From Lewinellaceae bacterium (GTDB lineage: Bacteria; Bacteroidota; Bacteroidia; Chitinophagales; Saprospiraceae): a stretch of DNA of 13,390 nt. The first letter of the stretch is position 1, and each line of letters starts with the position of its first letter. The stretch spans positions 1 to 13,390 of the forward strand of contig JADJSY010000081.1 in assembly GCA_016711435.1 (NCBI GenBank), written 5' to 3'. The translations under genes and the position numbers were made by a program. Under the pieces are notes generated by a model. That model ran no database searches, was not told where the DNA came from, and saw only the letters and a program-made list of their open reading frames with translations. Shown piece after piece: positions 5,941 through 13,325 of this stretch.

Positions 5941-6723
5941 ATGTACAACATGCGTAGGAATCAGCCCAAGGCCCTGAGCATAAAGGGCGAGCATACGGGC
6001 ATTGTTATCGACAACAAAGACCCGGACAAGCTCGGTCGGGTAAAGTATCGGATACAGGGGATGCACGACAAGATTCCCGACTCTGATATTCCTTGGACGT
6101 TCCCGTACAATACCGGCGAGCCGAACTCCGGCAAGACCGGAAACGTAAATGTTCCGCAAGTCGGGTCGGCCGGGGTAATCAAGTTTTCCAGCGACGATAT
6201 GTACGACGGGCGCATGGTCGGCACGCCGACAAACAAGAAAAGTCAGGTAAAAGAACTCACAGGCGGCAAGGATACGACTGGCAACGATTACCCGAATGTC
6301 AGTAGCAGCATAGACGCTTCCGGTAATCGAATAACCGTAAACCATAATCGCAAGACTGTGGACTTCGAACATGTGTCCGGTACGCATATAACCATCGACG
6401 GTAAAGGCCACATTGGAATAAAATCCGCCAGCAAGGGGCAGGGCAAGAACGCACAGGAAAAGCACTCTCAAGGCTTGACATTGCAGGTGTTTGGCGACAT
6501 CTCGCTATTGGGTAAAAACGTCACTATTGGCGGTGATAATGTAAAAATACTTGGTAAGTCCGAGGTGTTCTTCGGAAGCAAGGGTAATTTGAAGATGGCG
6601 GGCAAGGTAATGATGCCGACGCCGATTATTTCCAAGTTTAATTCACCTGACGTGCCGAATGTGGAGGAGCCTCCGGCGAGGGAATCGCCGTCGCTTTCGC
6701 CTCCGGCCGATCCTACCAAATAG
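5941..6723 (+). CDS. Baseplate central spike, OB-fold and beta-helix (gp5/gpV type), no lysozyme domain
   Basis: A 260-residue central spike that would pierce the host outer layer under the hub. Residues about 17-100 show the gp5-type OB fold, with TGIVIDNKDPDKLGRVKYRI followed by W51 in DSDIPWTFPY and GSAGVIKF (about 76-83). Residues about 127-222 are short alternating strands with repeated Gly turns (GNRITVNHN, GTHITIDGKGHIGIKS, GLTLQVFGDISLLGKNVTIG), the hallmark of the trimeric beta-helix needle. Unlike T4 gp5 there is no lysozyme domain between the two. The last 38 residues are Pro/Ser-rich (EEPPARESPSLSPPADPTK) and have no His-x-His tip motif. AGAGG lies upstream of the ATG; a second in-frame ATG is at 5950. 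It sits 22 nt after the hub gene and 9 nt before the gp25-like gene. Confidence 0.88.
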   Translation: MYNMRRNQPKALSIKGEHTGIVIDNKDPDKLGRVKYRIQGMHDKIPDSDIPWTFPYNTGEPNSGKTGNVNVPQVGSAGVIKFSSDDMYDGRMVGTPTNKKSQVKELTGGKDTTGNDYPNVSSSIDASGNRITVNHNRKTVDFEHVSGTHITIDGKGHIGIKSASKGQGKNAQEKHSQGLTLQVFGDISLLGKNVTIGGDNVKILGKSEVFFGSKGNLKMAGKVMMPTPIISKFNSPDVPNVEEPPARESPSLSPPADPTK

Positions 6724-6732
6724 GTATAGGGA

Positions 6733-7137
6733 ATGGCTACCGCATCCAGACTGACGCAACCAAAATTTACCTACCTGGATGTCAACGGGCTGCCGCAGAG
6801 CGTAAACGATGTTCTGGTGTCTGATATAGACGCCATAAACATGCAGATGTACATGCTGTTCCTTACCTACATCGGGGAGGCCGATTATGAGCCAACTCTG
6901 GGGTCCGGCATGGATAACTACCTGTTCGATCCGAATTACAAGGGCACGCATGATCTGTTGCAGACAGTTCTTTACAATGCAGTGGCCAGATGGATGTCAG
7001 ATCGCATTGTCGTGCGACTTGGTGACGTTATTATCCTGGACGTGCAGGACAATAAGGTTCGGATAACAGTTACATACACGTATAAACGACTGAACGTGCA
7101 AGTGCGCGCCGTAATGGATTTACAGGCTGGAGGTTAA
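6733..7137 (+). CDS. Baseplate wedge protein, gp25-like
   Basis: 134 residues, matching the size of the gp25/gpW (W0825) family that starts sheath polymerisation and links wedge to sheath in contractile tails. The diagnostic segment is GEADYEPTLGSGMDNYLFDP (about residues 48-67), corresponding to the family's G-E-R...P-x-x-G-S-x-L-x-x-L-L-F-E-P. It is preceded by the helix VSDIDAINMQMYMLFLTYIG and followed by a beta hairpin (RIVVRLGDVIILDVQDNKVR) and VTYTYKRLNVQVRAVMDL. A purine-rich AGG/AGGGA stretch precedes the ATG. The TAA is one base from the next gene's ATG. It lies between spike and J-like gene, exactly as expected. The assignment is strong. Confidence 0.9.
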   Translation: MATASRLTQPKFTYLDVNGLPQSVNDVLVSDIDAINMQMYMLFLTYIGEADYEPTLGSGMDNYLFDPNYKGTHDLLQTVLYNAVARWMSDRIVVRLGDVIILDVQDNKVRITVTYTYKRLNVQVRAVMDLQAGG

Positions 7138-7138
7138 T

Positions 7139-8287
7139 ATGTCGGGGGTTTTTGTAAATCCGTTCACGGTCAATATACCGTTAACGCCGGACTTCGACAC
7201 GATTCACGATGAGTTGCAGCGTAACGTCACGAATGACGGCGACATAGAACGCATCTGGACGGACGTTATAACGGCGGCTGTCGGCTCCTACATATTGCGC
7301 ATGGTGTCCAGCTTTACCGCTGATCTGGCGTTCATGGCGGAGCGTGTGCAGCACGAGACAATGCTGCACACCGCCCGACGCCCGTCCTCTGTTTACGCCA
7401 TAGCCGGCAATCATGGCGTGCATTTGCAGCGTAAACTGCCGGGCAGCATCGAAGTGCGCCTTACCCGGTCAACTTCCCTGGAAGTGACGCGGCGCTTGCC
7501 CGCCTACACGCAATGGTCGGTCGGCGACACCTCGTATTTCAATCGTCAGGACGTGGTGTTCCCGTCCGGTATGCAGAACATATCCGTGACGCTGCATCGC
7601 GGCACAGTGCAGCAAGATACAGTGACAAGCACTGGTAAAGCGAATCAGTCCTATATCCTCGACGTGGATCAGTTCAGGGTATCCGACGCAGACCTGTTCT
7701 GCACGATAGACGGCGTAAAGTGGCCAAGCACGCGAAGGGGGCTGTGGCAGACCAACGCCTCGAAAGTATTTTACGAACAGACGACTATTGACGGCCGGGT
7801 GCGCGTCACATTCGGCGACGGCGTGTATGGGGCTATTCCGCGCGCCGGGGCAATTACATTCAGTTATGTGGTCGTGCAAACGTCGGACTACGATGCTTCC
7901 AAAGACCTGAACCCGATTTCACTGGCCAGCCCGGTAAAGTGCTCGGACGACACTACTTACGGCGTGACAATGGGGGAAGTTTCGGCGATCCTTCCAGAGA
8001 AGCCTGTTGAGTATTATCAGCGCAACGCCCCATACATCGCTTCCGGCCGAAAGCGCGCGAACACCCGCGCCAATTTACGAGCCGCCGCGTTGGAGTATCC
8101 CGGCGTGATCGATGCGCAATTATTGGGGCAGGCGGAATTGAACCCACAAGACCTTCGGCAGATGAATGGCATAGCCGCGTATCTGCTTACGGCCACGACA
8201 TGGGGAACAGTAAACTGGAATCAATTTGTCGCATACATGCACAACGAGTCTGATTCCACCGACACATATACAGGCGCGATCCCCTGA
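7139..8287 (+). CDS. Baseplate wedge protein, gp6/J-like, N-terminal part before a frameshift
   Basis: 382 residues up to an in-frame TGA at 8285-8287. The core signature TTIDGRVRVTFGDGVYGAIP followed by RAGAITFSYVVVQ matches the beta-sheet motif (V-x-F-G-D-G-x-x-G-x-x-P-x-x-G) of J/gp6 wedge proteins, which form the inner baseplate ring. It directly follows the gp25-like gene, as expected. The segment PYIASGRKRANTRANLRAAA before ALEYPGVIDAQLLG fits the family's later part. The product would stop at TYTGAIP, short of the usual C-terminal domain. That domain is found immediately downstream in the -1 frame (8284-8640), so the intact protein would be about 500 residues. It is unresolved whether this is programmed frameshifting, a true mutation or an indel in the C run at 8281-8284. 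Confidence 0.88.
   Translation: MSGVFVNPFTVNIPLTPDFDTIHDELQRNVTNDGDIERIWTDVITAAVGSYILRMVSSFTADLAFMAERVQHETMLHTARRPSSVYAIAGNHGVHLQRKLPGSIEVRLTRSTSLEVTRRLPAYTQWSVGDTSYFNRQDVVFPSGMQNISVTLHRGTVQQDTVTSTGKANQSYILDVDQFRVSDADLFCTIDGVKWPSTRRGLWQTNASKVFYEQTTIDGRVRVTFGDGVYGAIPRAGAITFSYVVVQTSDYDASKDLNPISLASPVKCSDDTTYGVTMGEVSAILPEKPVEYYQRNAPYIASGRKRANTRANLRAAALEYPGVIDAQLLGQAELNPQDLRQMNGIAAYLLTATTWGTVNWNQFVAYMHNESDSTDTYTGAIP
8281..8287 (+). other. Apparent -1 frameshift site C CCC TGA in the J-like gene
   Basis: The upstream frame reads GCG ATC CCC TGA. Pro-tRNA on CCC (8282-8284) can slip back one base to an identical CCC (8281-8283), after which translation continues CTG AAA GTA GTC GTC with no stop until 8638. 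One extra C in the run would give the same fusion. The joined sequence ...TGAIP-LKVVVNYDIEVELAD reads as one continuous J-like protein. Confidence 0.6.
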
Positions 8288-8640
8288 AAGTAGTCGTCAA
8301 TTACGATATTGAGGTTGAGCTTGCGGATCGGGCGATTCTCTCGGTGGTAAAACAGCAAATCAGAGACAAGTTGGCTGAACTCCACGCGGTCAAGGAAGGC
8401 GTGCTTGGCGCAAGTTACGCCCTCACGCATACCAGCAAGCTCTTGCTCGATACTGTAAAAGATCCATATGGCGGTCTCATTACATACATGGATATACGGT
8501 CGCCGAATAATATTCAGTTGGCTCCCACGCAATACGCCGTTCTCGGTTTGGTAAACATATCGGAAGGCAGGTCTTCGACCGCGCCGCGCATTGTGTCTGG
8601 CGTGTCGGTTCCAGGCGGCAGGATCGGAGTAATAGGGTAA
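8284..8640 (+). CDS. C-terminal part of the gp6/J-like wedge protein in the -1 frame
   Basis: 118 residues from CTG (8284-8286) to TAA (8638-8640), beginning LKVVVNYDIEVELADRAILS. A beta strand with the pattern of the J/gp6 C-terminal domain is followed by the helix VVKQQIRDKLAELH and a closing beta-rich part (YAVLGLVNISEG). Between the upstream stop at 8251 in this frame and 8343 there is no ATG, GTG or TTG, so the first 20 residues, which look coding, can only be reached by frameshifting. An independent start would be the GTG at 8344 with no convincing ribosome site, giving 98 residues and losing the first strand. I therefore read this as the second half of the preceding gene. The next gene starts 4 nt later. 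Confidence 0.7.
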   Translation: MKVVVNYDIEVELADRAILSVVKQQIRDKLAELHAVKEGVLGASYALTHTSKLLLDTVKDPYGGLITYMDIRSPNNIQLAPTQYAVLGLVNISEGRSSTAPRIVSGVSVPGGRIGVIG

Positions 8641-8644
8641 CAAC

Positions 8645-9502
8645 ATGACGATGACTCACATTGATATAGCCAAAGCAGGTGTCATTTACCATGAGACCTC
8701 CTTTTCTGGAGCGTGCGGCATATTGCGCGATATGCAATTCGTCGCATCCGCCACATGGGGGACTGCGAGTGAACAGGCTGTCACCAAATACCCTTTTTAC
8801 GTGTCCTTTTCCCGTTCGCTGACAAGCTATAAGCCATATAACACTGTTGTATTCGAGTTGGATGGGGATTATCTAGGACGTAAATATAGCCTCAAGCCAG
8901 TCCAATACTGGTACACTGGCGGCAAGCAGGATAAAACCCGTCCACAAGCCCCGGAATTGGAGGAACGTCTTGGCTCCAATTCCGGCTTGGTGCCTTTGTC
9001 ACCGTCTGTTTTTCGTAAATGCAATATTTATGTAGTGGATGTATTTGATCTAATGGGTGAAGAAATTTGGAAGGCCTATTTGAGAAGCTTATTGCAACTG
9101 TGTAAACAGCGCAAGATACCCTTACAGGTTTACATACGTGGGATTAAAGATAAAAAATACAAGCCTGTTTCAACCCGATATATTGTAGACCTGTTGATAC
9201 AGGCTAAAGCCGGTCGCGAGGTAAGCCCGCGCACTCCACGTAAATCCAAATACCTAGCCACAGCTTTACGCCTTATGACCTTACCTGTGACGACGCCGTT
9301 AAACCCGACGCTACGGAAGCAACTGCGCAGTCTTCAGTCCAGCCTGCTTTATAGAGACTTTGCGTATATGGATGCAGATTTACACAATAATAAGGGCTCC
9401 GCTCAGGTTCGTGAATTTGTAAAGGAAGCCCTAAAGCGTAAATTGAAGACTATTAAAGCTGTAATAGAATACATCGTAGACCGCTGGAAGGATGTGAAAT
9501 GA
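8645..9502 (+). CDS. AT-rich cargo protein with ADP-ribosyltransferase-like N-terminal signature
   Basis: 285 residues, not recognisably structural. The N-terminal part carries VIYHETSFSGACGILRD (13-30), FYVSFSRSLTSY (52-63), VVFELDGDYL (69-78), LKPVQYWY (84-91) and ELEERLG (105-111). This order (His-x-Thr-Ser, aromatic/Ser strand, L-D-G-x-x-L, P-V-x-Y-W, E-x-E-E-R) recalls unnamed phage proteins that I associate with an ADP-ribosyltransferase-like fold, with H16 and E107/E108 as candidate active residues. The C-terminal 100 residues are basic and helical, with MDADLHNNKGS (about 240-250). G+C is about 42% over 9001-9480 against about 60% at the start of the next gene, a sign of separate origin. 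Its TGA overlaps the next ATG (ATGA). Alternatives are another toxin-like or anti-defence fold. Enzyme activity is inference only. Confidence 0.5.
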   Translation: MTMTHIDIAKAGVIYHETSFSGACGILRDMQFVASATWGTASEQAVTKYPFYVSFSRSLTSYKPYNTVVFELDGDYLGRKYSLKPVQYWYTGGKQDKTRPQAPELEERLGSNSGLVPLSPSVFRKCNIYVVDVFDLMGEEIWKAYLRSLLQLCKQRKIPLQVYIRGIKDKKYKPVSTRYIVDLLIQAKAGREVSPRTPRKSKYLATALRLMTLPVTTPLNPTLRKQLRSLQSSLLYRDFAYMDADLHNNKGSAQVREFVKEALKRKLKTIKAVIEYIVDRWKDVK

Positions 9503-11340
9503 GCACGCCGGACATTAACCTGTTTAACCGGGAAGTTTTTGGCTCTCCGCCAGCGCCCAAGTCCTCCTATGCCGAGGGCTATGACCTGTCTTACCTTTTA
9601 CCGAAAATCTTCCGGTCGGAAGACCTGTGGTCGCATTTGCTGGACGCTGTGGTGGCTGTGACAGACAAGCATGTACATGCTCCGCTCGCGGCTGCTGCTA
9701 CAATCCGCGTCCCGGAATCGCAGGGGAGAATTTACAAGATTCTTCACGCGAAAATGATGGGCTACCCGATGGCCGGTAAATACACTACTGACGCCGCATA
9801 TGACCGTCTGAACAATAACGTCGGCGAATATCTTTACGAGCAGGGCAAGGACAACTTCATCGCCTTTCTCGGTTATGTCATGGGTATGAAACTGGCGTTG
9901 GTAAGGTTGTGGACCAAGGACTATATCACATTTAGCGCATCGCCCGGCGCGAACGCCACAGTGTTCAACGGCGGCGATTGGTATCCGACGACGCATGTCG
10001 GAGTTGTTTACGATACGAATGACAACGTGTCTTCGCGCTTGCGCATGACCGAAGACGAGATTATCGCAAAGTTTTACGAAACAGCGCCGATTGATCTGGT
10101 GCTGAAGTGGATCGCGCGTAATCAGACAATCATGCTTGGCACATTGTATTTACAGTTGTTGACCATGACCGAGGGCAAGGCGGTCTCGCGCATCAACACC
10201 AATATCTCCCGAACGGACATGGTATTGCAGGAACTGGCGGTTGTGGACGGCGGCGTTGAAGCTGGCGCGCCCTTCCCCATGTCACAATCCGAGTTTGGCG
10301 TAGTCAGCGTGCTGCACGAAACGCTTGAAGACACATTCCCGGTAAATTCCACAATTGCGTTTTGGGAGGAAGGCGAAGCCCCGGAGCTACTTGCGCAACG
10401 CAATTCGCCCGCATGGGTGAACAAAGGCGTGGGCGGGCAGTGGGTTCCCGCCAATGTGCTGCGCGTTGACAATTATGGCATAGTGATCGAGAATGATTCC
10501 GTAAACTATGTGCGCAGCTCCACAGACATAGCATCTGCGCCTTGGCGACAATCTGTAAATACAAATACAATGGAGCAAATCATCGCGCTACCGGCTGGCA
10601 CGTACACCGCGCAGGCCATATATGCGGTGACGGGCGGCAGAATAGAGGTGCTTGGCGCGGGGCGCAGCGTCGAGACTGGCGATTTGGCCCCGTTGCCCGA
10701 ATTTTATACTGACTACGATATAATCAGCACGCATAATTTGACCAACGACAAGGTGATGGCCACGAACACGCGCCAGAGCGTTACGTTTACAATAGACTCA
10801 AGCAATCTGGTTCGATTTGTATTGCCGGAAGATTCAGGGTGCGTGTATGCAGGCGTCGAGCAAGGGACAAGACTTGGATCGCCAGTGTTTACATCTGATT
10901 GCGACATTGAGGGGAGGAACGCGGATGTCGTATACAAGGACTTCATGTTCTGCGATAAGGGGGCGTTCGCGCTAAGGGTAAGTAAACACGATGCCTACGG
11001 TGTTGCGACCGGCGCTTACCCGAGCATAAACCTTATTGACGACCAGTTGCGCGACCGCATATGGATTTACCCGTATAATAACGGGCTCAGGGTCGAGTTT
11101 CTGGACTATGAGTTTAATCCGGCGTTTCCGACACATATGTTCCACGATTATGCGGTAAACGCTACGTCGATTGTCGTAGCGTTTTCGTGGTATGCGTCAG
11201 AGATTGTGGTTCGAGTAAATGGTGCGGAAGCCATATTGCCTGTAATAGACTTCAAGTTGTCGCGTATGCGTATAACAAGCACGCTGGCGTCTCGTATAAC
11301 CTCGCACGGATTCGCGCCGATATTGAGCTGGGGGTTGTAG
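9499..11340 (+). CDS. Large baseplate/tail protein with beta-rich C-terminal modules
   Basis: 613 residues, the largest gene here, starting ATGA-overlapped with the cargo gene. Residues 1 to about 245 are mainly helical (YLLPKIFRSEDLWSHLLDAV, then IYKILHAKMMGYPMAGKY and DLVLKWIARNQTIMLGTLYL) and by position correspond to the gene after J, a wedge or tail-tip connector. The remainder is beta-rich. One module contains IIALPAGTYTAQAIYAVTGG (about 359-378), typical of carbohydrate-binding sandwiches, and the end SIVVAFSWYASEIVVRVNGA looks like a lectin- or concanavalin-like fold closing with GFAPILSWGL. A connector that also displays sugar-binding surfaces is a reasonable inference. No enzymatic motif is evident. 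A 10-bp inverted repeat lies inside the coding region at 11157-11184. Specific homology to gp7 or gpI is not demonstrated. Confidence 0.7.
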   Translation: MSTPDINLFNREVFGSPPAPKSSYAEGYDLSYLLPKIFRSEDLWSHLLDAVVAVTDKHVHAPLAAAATIRVPESQGRIYKILHAKMMGYPMAGKYTTDAAYDRLNNNVGEYLYEQGKDNFIAFLGYVMGMKLALVRLWTKDYITFSASPGANATVFNGGDWYPTTHVGVVYDTNDNVSSRLRMTEDEIIAKFYETAPIDLVLKWIARNQTIMLGTLYLQLLTMTEGKAVSRINTNISRTDMVLQELAVVDGGVEAGAPFPMSQSEFGVVSVLHETLEDTFPVNSTIAFWEEGEAPELLAQRNSPAWVNKGVGGQWVPANVLRVDNYGIVIENDSVNYVRSSTDIASAPWRQSVNTNTMEQIIALPAGTYTAQAIYAVTGGRIEVLGAGRSVETGDLAPLPEFYTDYDIISTHNLTNDKVMATNTRQSVTFTIDSSNLVRFVLPEDSGCVYAGVEQGTRLGSPVFTSDCDIEGRNADVVYKDFMFCDKGAFALRVSKHDAYGVATGAYPSINLIDDQLRDRIWIYPYNNGLRVEFLDYEFNPAFPTHMFHDYAVNATSIVVAFSWYASEIVVRVNGAEAILPVIDFKLSRMRITSTLASRITSHGFAPILSWGL

Positions 11341-11350
11341 AGGCGCTGGT

Positions 11351-11365
11351 GTAATTTCAAATTAC
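11351..11365. repeat. 15-bp palindrome in the gap before the first fibre gene
   Basis: GTAATTTCAAATTAC is a perfect inverted repeat around one central base in the 38 nt between the stop of the large tail gene and the next start. AGGAG follows 3 nt after it. As RNA it would form only a weak 5-bp stem with a TTCAA loop; as DNA it could be a small operator. No T tract is present. Confidence 0.4.
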
Positions 11366-11378
11366 ATAGGAGTTGGCA

Positions 11379-11981
11379 GTGGCCAATAATGTGACGGACG
11401 TAGCATCGCAAAAGCTGGTGCAGGAATTAGACGCAATCAATGGCGGAGTGACCGCAGGTTTTCGCATAGCCATAGGCGGGTTCAAGTTGGGAGCGGCGAC
11501 AACCGCATTCAACGCCGCCGCTGCCAATTTACCCGGCGGCGTCGTGTATACAGGCTTGGCGTCGCAGATAAGGGCTGCGCGTACGGTAGACCCGAGAGTG
11601 ATAAACTATCATATCACATTAGACGAAAGCGTAGGGGATTTCGTTTACGGTAGTGTCGGACTGTATCTGGCGTCCGGGGAATTGTTTACATATGCGCCGC
11701 TGTTTGAACTGCGGACAAAGACTGCCACGGATTCCCCGGAAAAAGCGGGCAACGTGCATAGGTACATGTTCCCTGTGAGCGTGCTGCGTTCCGATGTTAT
11801 ATTCTCGTTACAGGTGGACCCGCCAGATCATGCGGCGTTGCCGGAGGTAGCCAACGTGCAGGCTTTACCAGACCCGGCCACGGCTCCCTATAAGATGTAT
11901 CTTGTGTTAAGCGATTCTGGCAATAGCGGCGACCCTTCTGTTGCGATCACTGCCGGTTTGGCTTGGAAGTTTCTCCGATAA
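11379..11981 (+). CDS. Tail fibre or fibre-adaptor protein, short paralog
   Basis: 200 residues. The GTG at 11379 is the best start because AGGAG (11368-11372) lies 6 nt upstream; the in-frame TTG at 11373 abuts that site. The protein shares a domain with the next gene in the same order: GFRIAIGGFKLG against ITGFRIGSTS, NYHITLDESVGDFVYGSVGLY against FRIVLDETIGDFDIGQICLM, and LPEVANVQALPDPATAPYKM against LPEVADETELPAANASTYNC. The pattern of a beta-rich N-terminal domain with an L-D-E-x-x-G-D-F core resembles the tail-collar fibre N-terminal domain that anchors fibres to the baseplate. It ends soon after that domain, so it is probably an adaptor or the first segment of a multi-subunit fibre. 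Confidence 0.7.
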   Translation: MANNVTDVASQKLVQELDAINGGVTAGFRIAIGGFKLGAATTAFNAAAANLPGGVVYTGLASQIRAARTVDPRVINYHITLDESVGDFVYGSVGLYLASGELFTYAPLFELRTKTATDSPEKAGNVHRYMFPVSVLRSDVIFSLQVDPPDHAALPEVANVQALPDPATAPYKMYLVLSDSGNSGDPSVAITAGLAWKFLR

Positions 11982-11996
11982 TAAGAGGTAAACATT

Positions 11997-13325
11997 ATGA
12001 GCGTCGTTGTAAGCGATCTTTACAGCGTGATCCTGAAAGCAGGGCGGTCAGCCGCCATTAGCGCGGGCACTACCGGACCCGTTTTCGACATTACGGGGTT
12101 TCGTATCGGTTCGACAAGCGCCAAGGAAGGCGCTGTGGCGGATGAAAACGACACCGACGTAGACAATCTCGTTTACGAAGGCGACAGCACTGATATCTAT
12201 TATGCCGCGATACCGGATCAGGACGCTTGCCTGTTTCGGATCGTGCTTGATGAGACTATCGGCGATTTCGACATTGGGCAGATTTGCCTGATGCTCGGCA
12301 ATGTGGCCTTCTCCAAGAGCGTGATGTTTTCCAAGATACCGAAATGGAAGTCGGTTTTACCGGGGCGTATCGGCAACTCGTGGTCATTCGACATTATTCT
12401 GTCGCTGTCGGTCGCGCAATCGTGCGTGAACCTGTCGCTTCTGAAAAGTCTTTACGCAATTCTTCCCGAGGTTGCGGATGAGACGGAGCTTCCGGCCGCA
12501 AACGCTTCGACGTACAACTGCTATCTGGTGCGCAACCATACGAAACTTGGCGTGCCGGTCACGGCTTTACGTCGTAACGGCTCGTGGTTCTTCTCCCCGC
12601 ATCGCACACAAGCCGGGCAGGGCGAAGGCGTGTTGGCGGTTACGCCCGCAATGTTCGCGGACGACGTAAAGATCAATCACGCCGTATATTATGATTCAGT
12701 AACATCGTTGTATAAGAAGGCGGACGCCAGTGACGCGGCCAAGTTTCCGATTGGCGTGCGGTCTTCTCTTTACGAAATAACACAGGTTGGCTATGTCACA
12801 CGCTATGCCTTGGACGACGTGTGGCCGTCGCCGCTTGTCGTAAATACGCATTACAGCATTCAGGTCGGAACTCCGGGTGTTCCGGGGGCTACTGCTTCCT
12901 ATCACGGATATGGGCGCGCTATATCTGCCGATTTGATGTATATCGACATGGCGGGCAAATTCACCGCCAACAGACTGGCCGCCGTAAACACCATTGCTGG
13001 CGTCATGCCGCTCGACAAGACGCATCAGCACTTGCCGGCGACCTTCGACGATCCGGGCTTCCTGTCGAACGACGATTACACGCGCTTGCATCGGCCGTCT
13101 TCCTTCATTCTTGGCGAGGGTGGCGTAAACGTCGCTGAATCCGATGACCAGGAAATGGTGACGCTCAGTCTTTCGGGTGAAATCGGGTTCCTGATTTACC
13201 CGGACGCCTACGACCCGAATTTGAGAGCCGGCGCGCCTGTGACCATGAAACTGGTAAATGGAGTGCGCACCTGGGTAGCGTCCGATCCCGCCAATGGCTT
13301 ACGCCCTGAAGGGCTTGATGTCTGA
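11997..13325 (+). CDS. Tail fibre protein, long paralog
   Basis: 442 residues. The first 200 or so repeat the fibre-anchor domain of the preceding gene (LDETIGDFDIGQ, LPEVADETELPAAN, then YLVRNHTKLG and NGSWFFSPHRTQ). A middle beta module follows, with YDSVTSLYKKADASDAAKFP and VNTHYSIQVGTPGVPGATAS. Next comes GVMPLDKTHQHLPATFDD leading to GFLSNDDYTRLH, the D-x-T-H/S-N-D-D-Y type segment common before the shaft or tip of phage fibres. It would extend from the baseplate toward the host receptor. The ATG at 11997 has AGAGG 8 nt upstream. The end overlaps the next gene by 8 nt, so the receptor tip or a chaperone may be encoded there. Receptor unknown. Confidence 0.78.
   Translation: MSVVVSDLYSVILKAGRSAAISAGTTGPVFDITGFRIGSTSAKEGAVADENDTDVDNLVYEGDSTDIYYAAIPDQDACLFRIVLDETIGDFDIGQICLMLGNVAFSKSVMFSKIPKWKSVLPGRIGNSWSFDIILSLSVAQSCVNLSLLKSLYAILPEVADETELPAANASTYNCYLVRNHTKLGVPVTALRRNGSWFFSPHRTQAGQGEGVLAVTPAMFADDVKINHAVYYDSVTSLYKKADASDAAKFPIGVRSSLYEITQVGYVTRYALDDVWPSPLVVNTHYSIQVGTPGVPGATASYHGYGRAISADLMYIDMAGKFTANRLAAVNTIAGVMPLDKTHQHLPATFDDPGFLSNDDYTRLHRPSSFILGEGGVNVAESDDQEMVTLSLSGEIGFLIYPDAYDPNLRAGAPVTMKLVNGVRTWVASDPANGLRPEGLDV

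Noticed and set aside
5911..6471. Leftward open frame of 186 codons
   Set aside because: It is antisense to the well-supported spike gene, with no ribosome site or family resemblance.
8282..8290. +1 frameshift at CCC TGA in the J-like gene
   Set aside because: The +1 frame soon meets a TGA and gives no J-like sequence. Only the -1 frame continues the protein.
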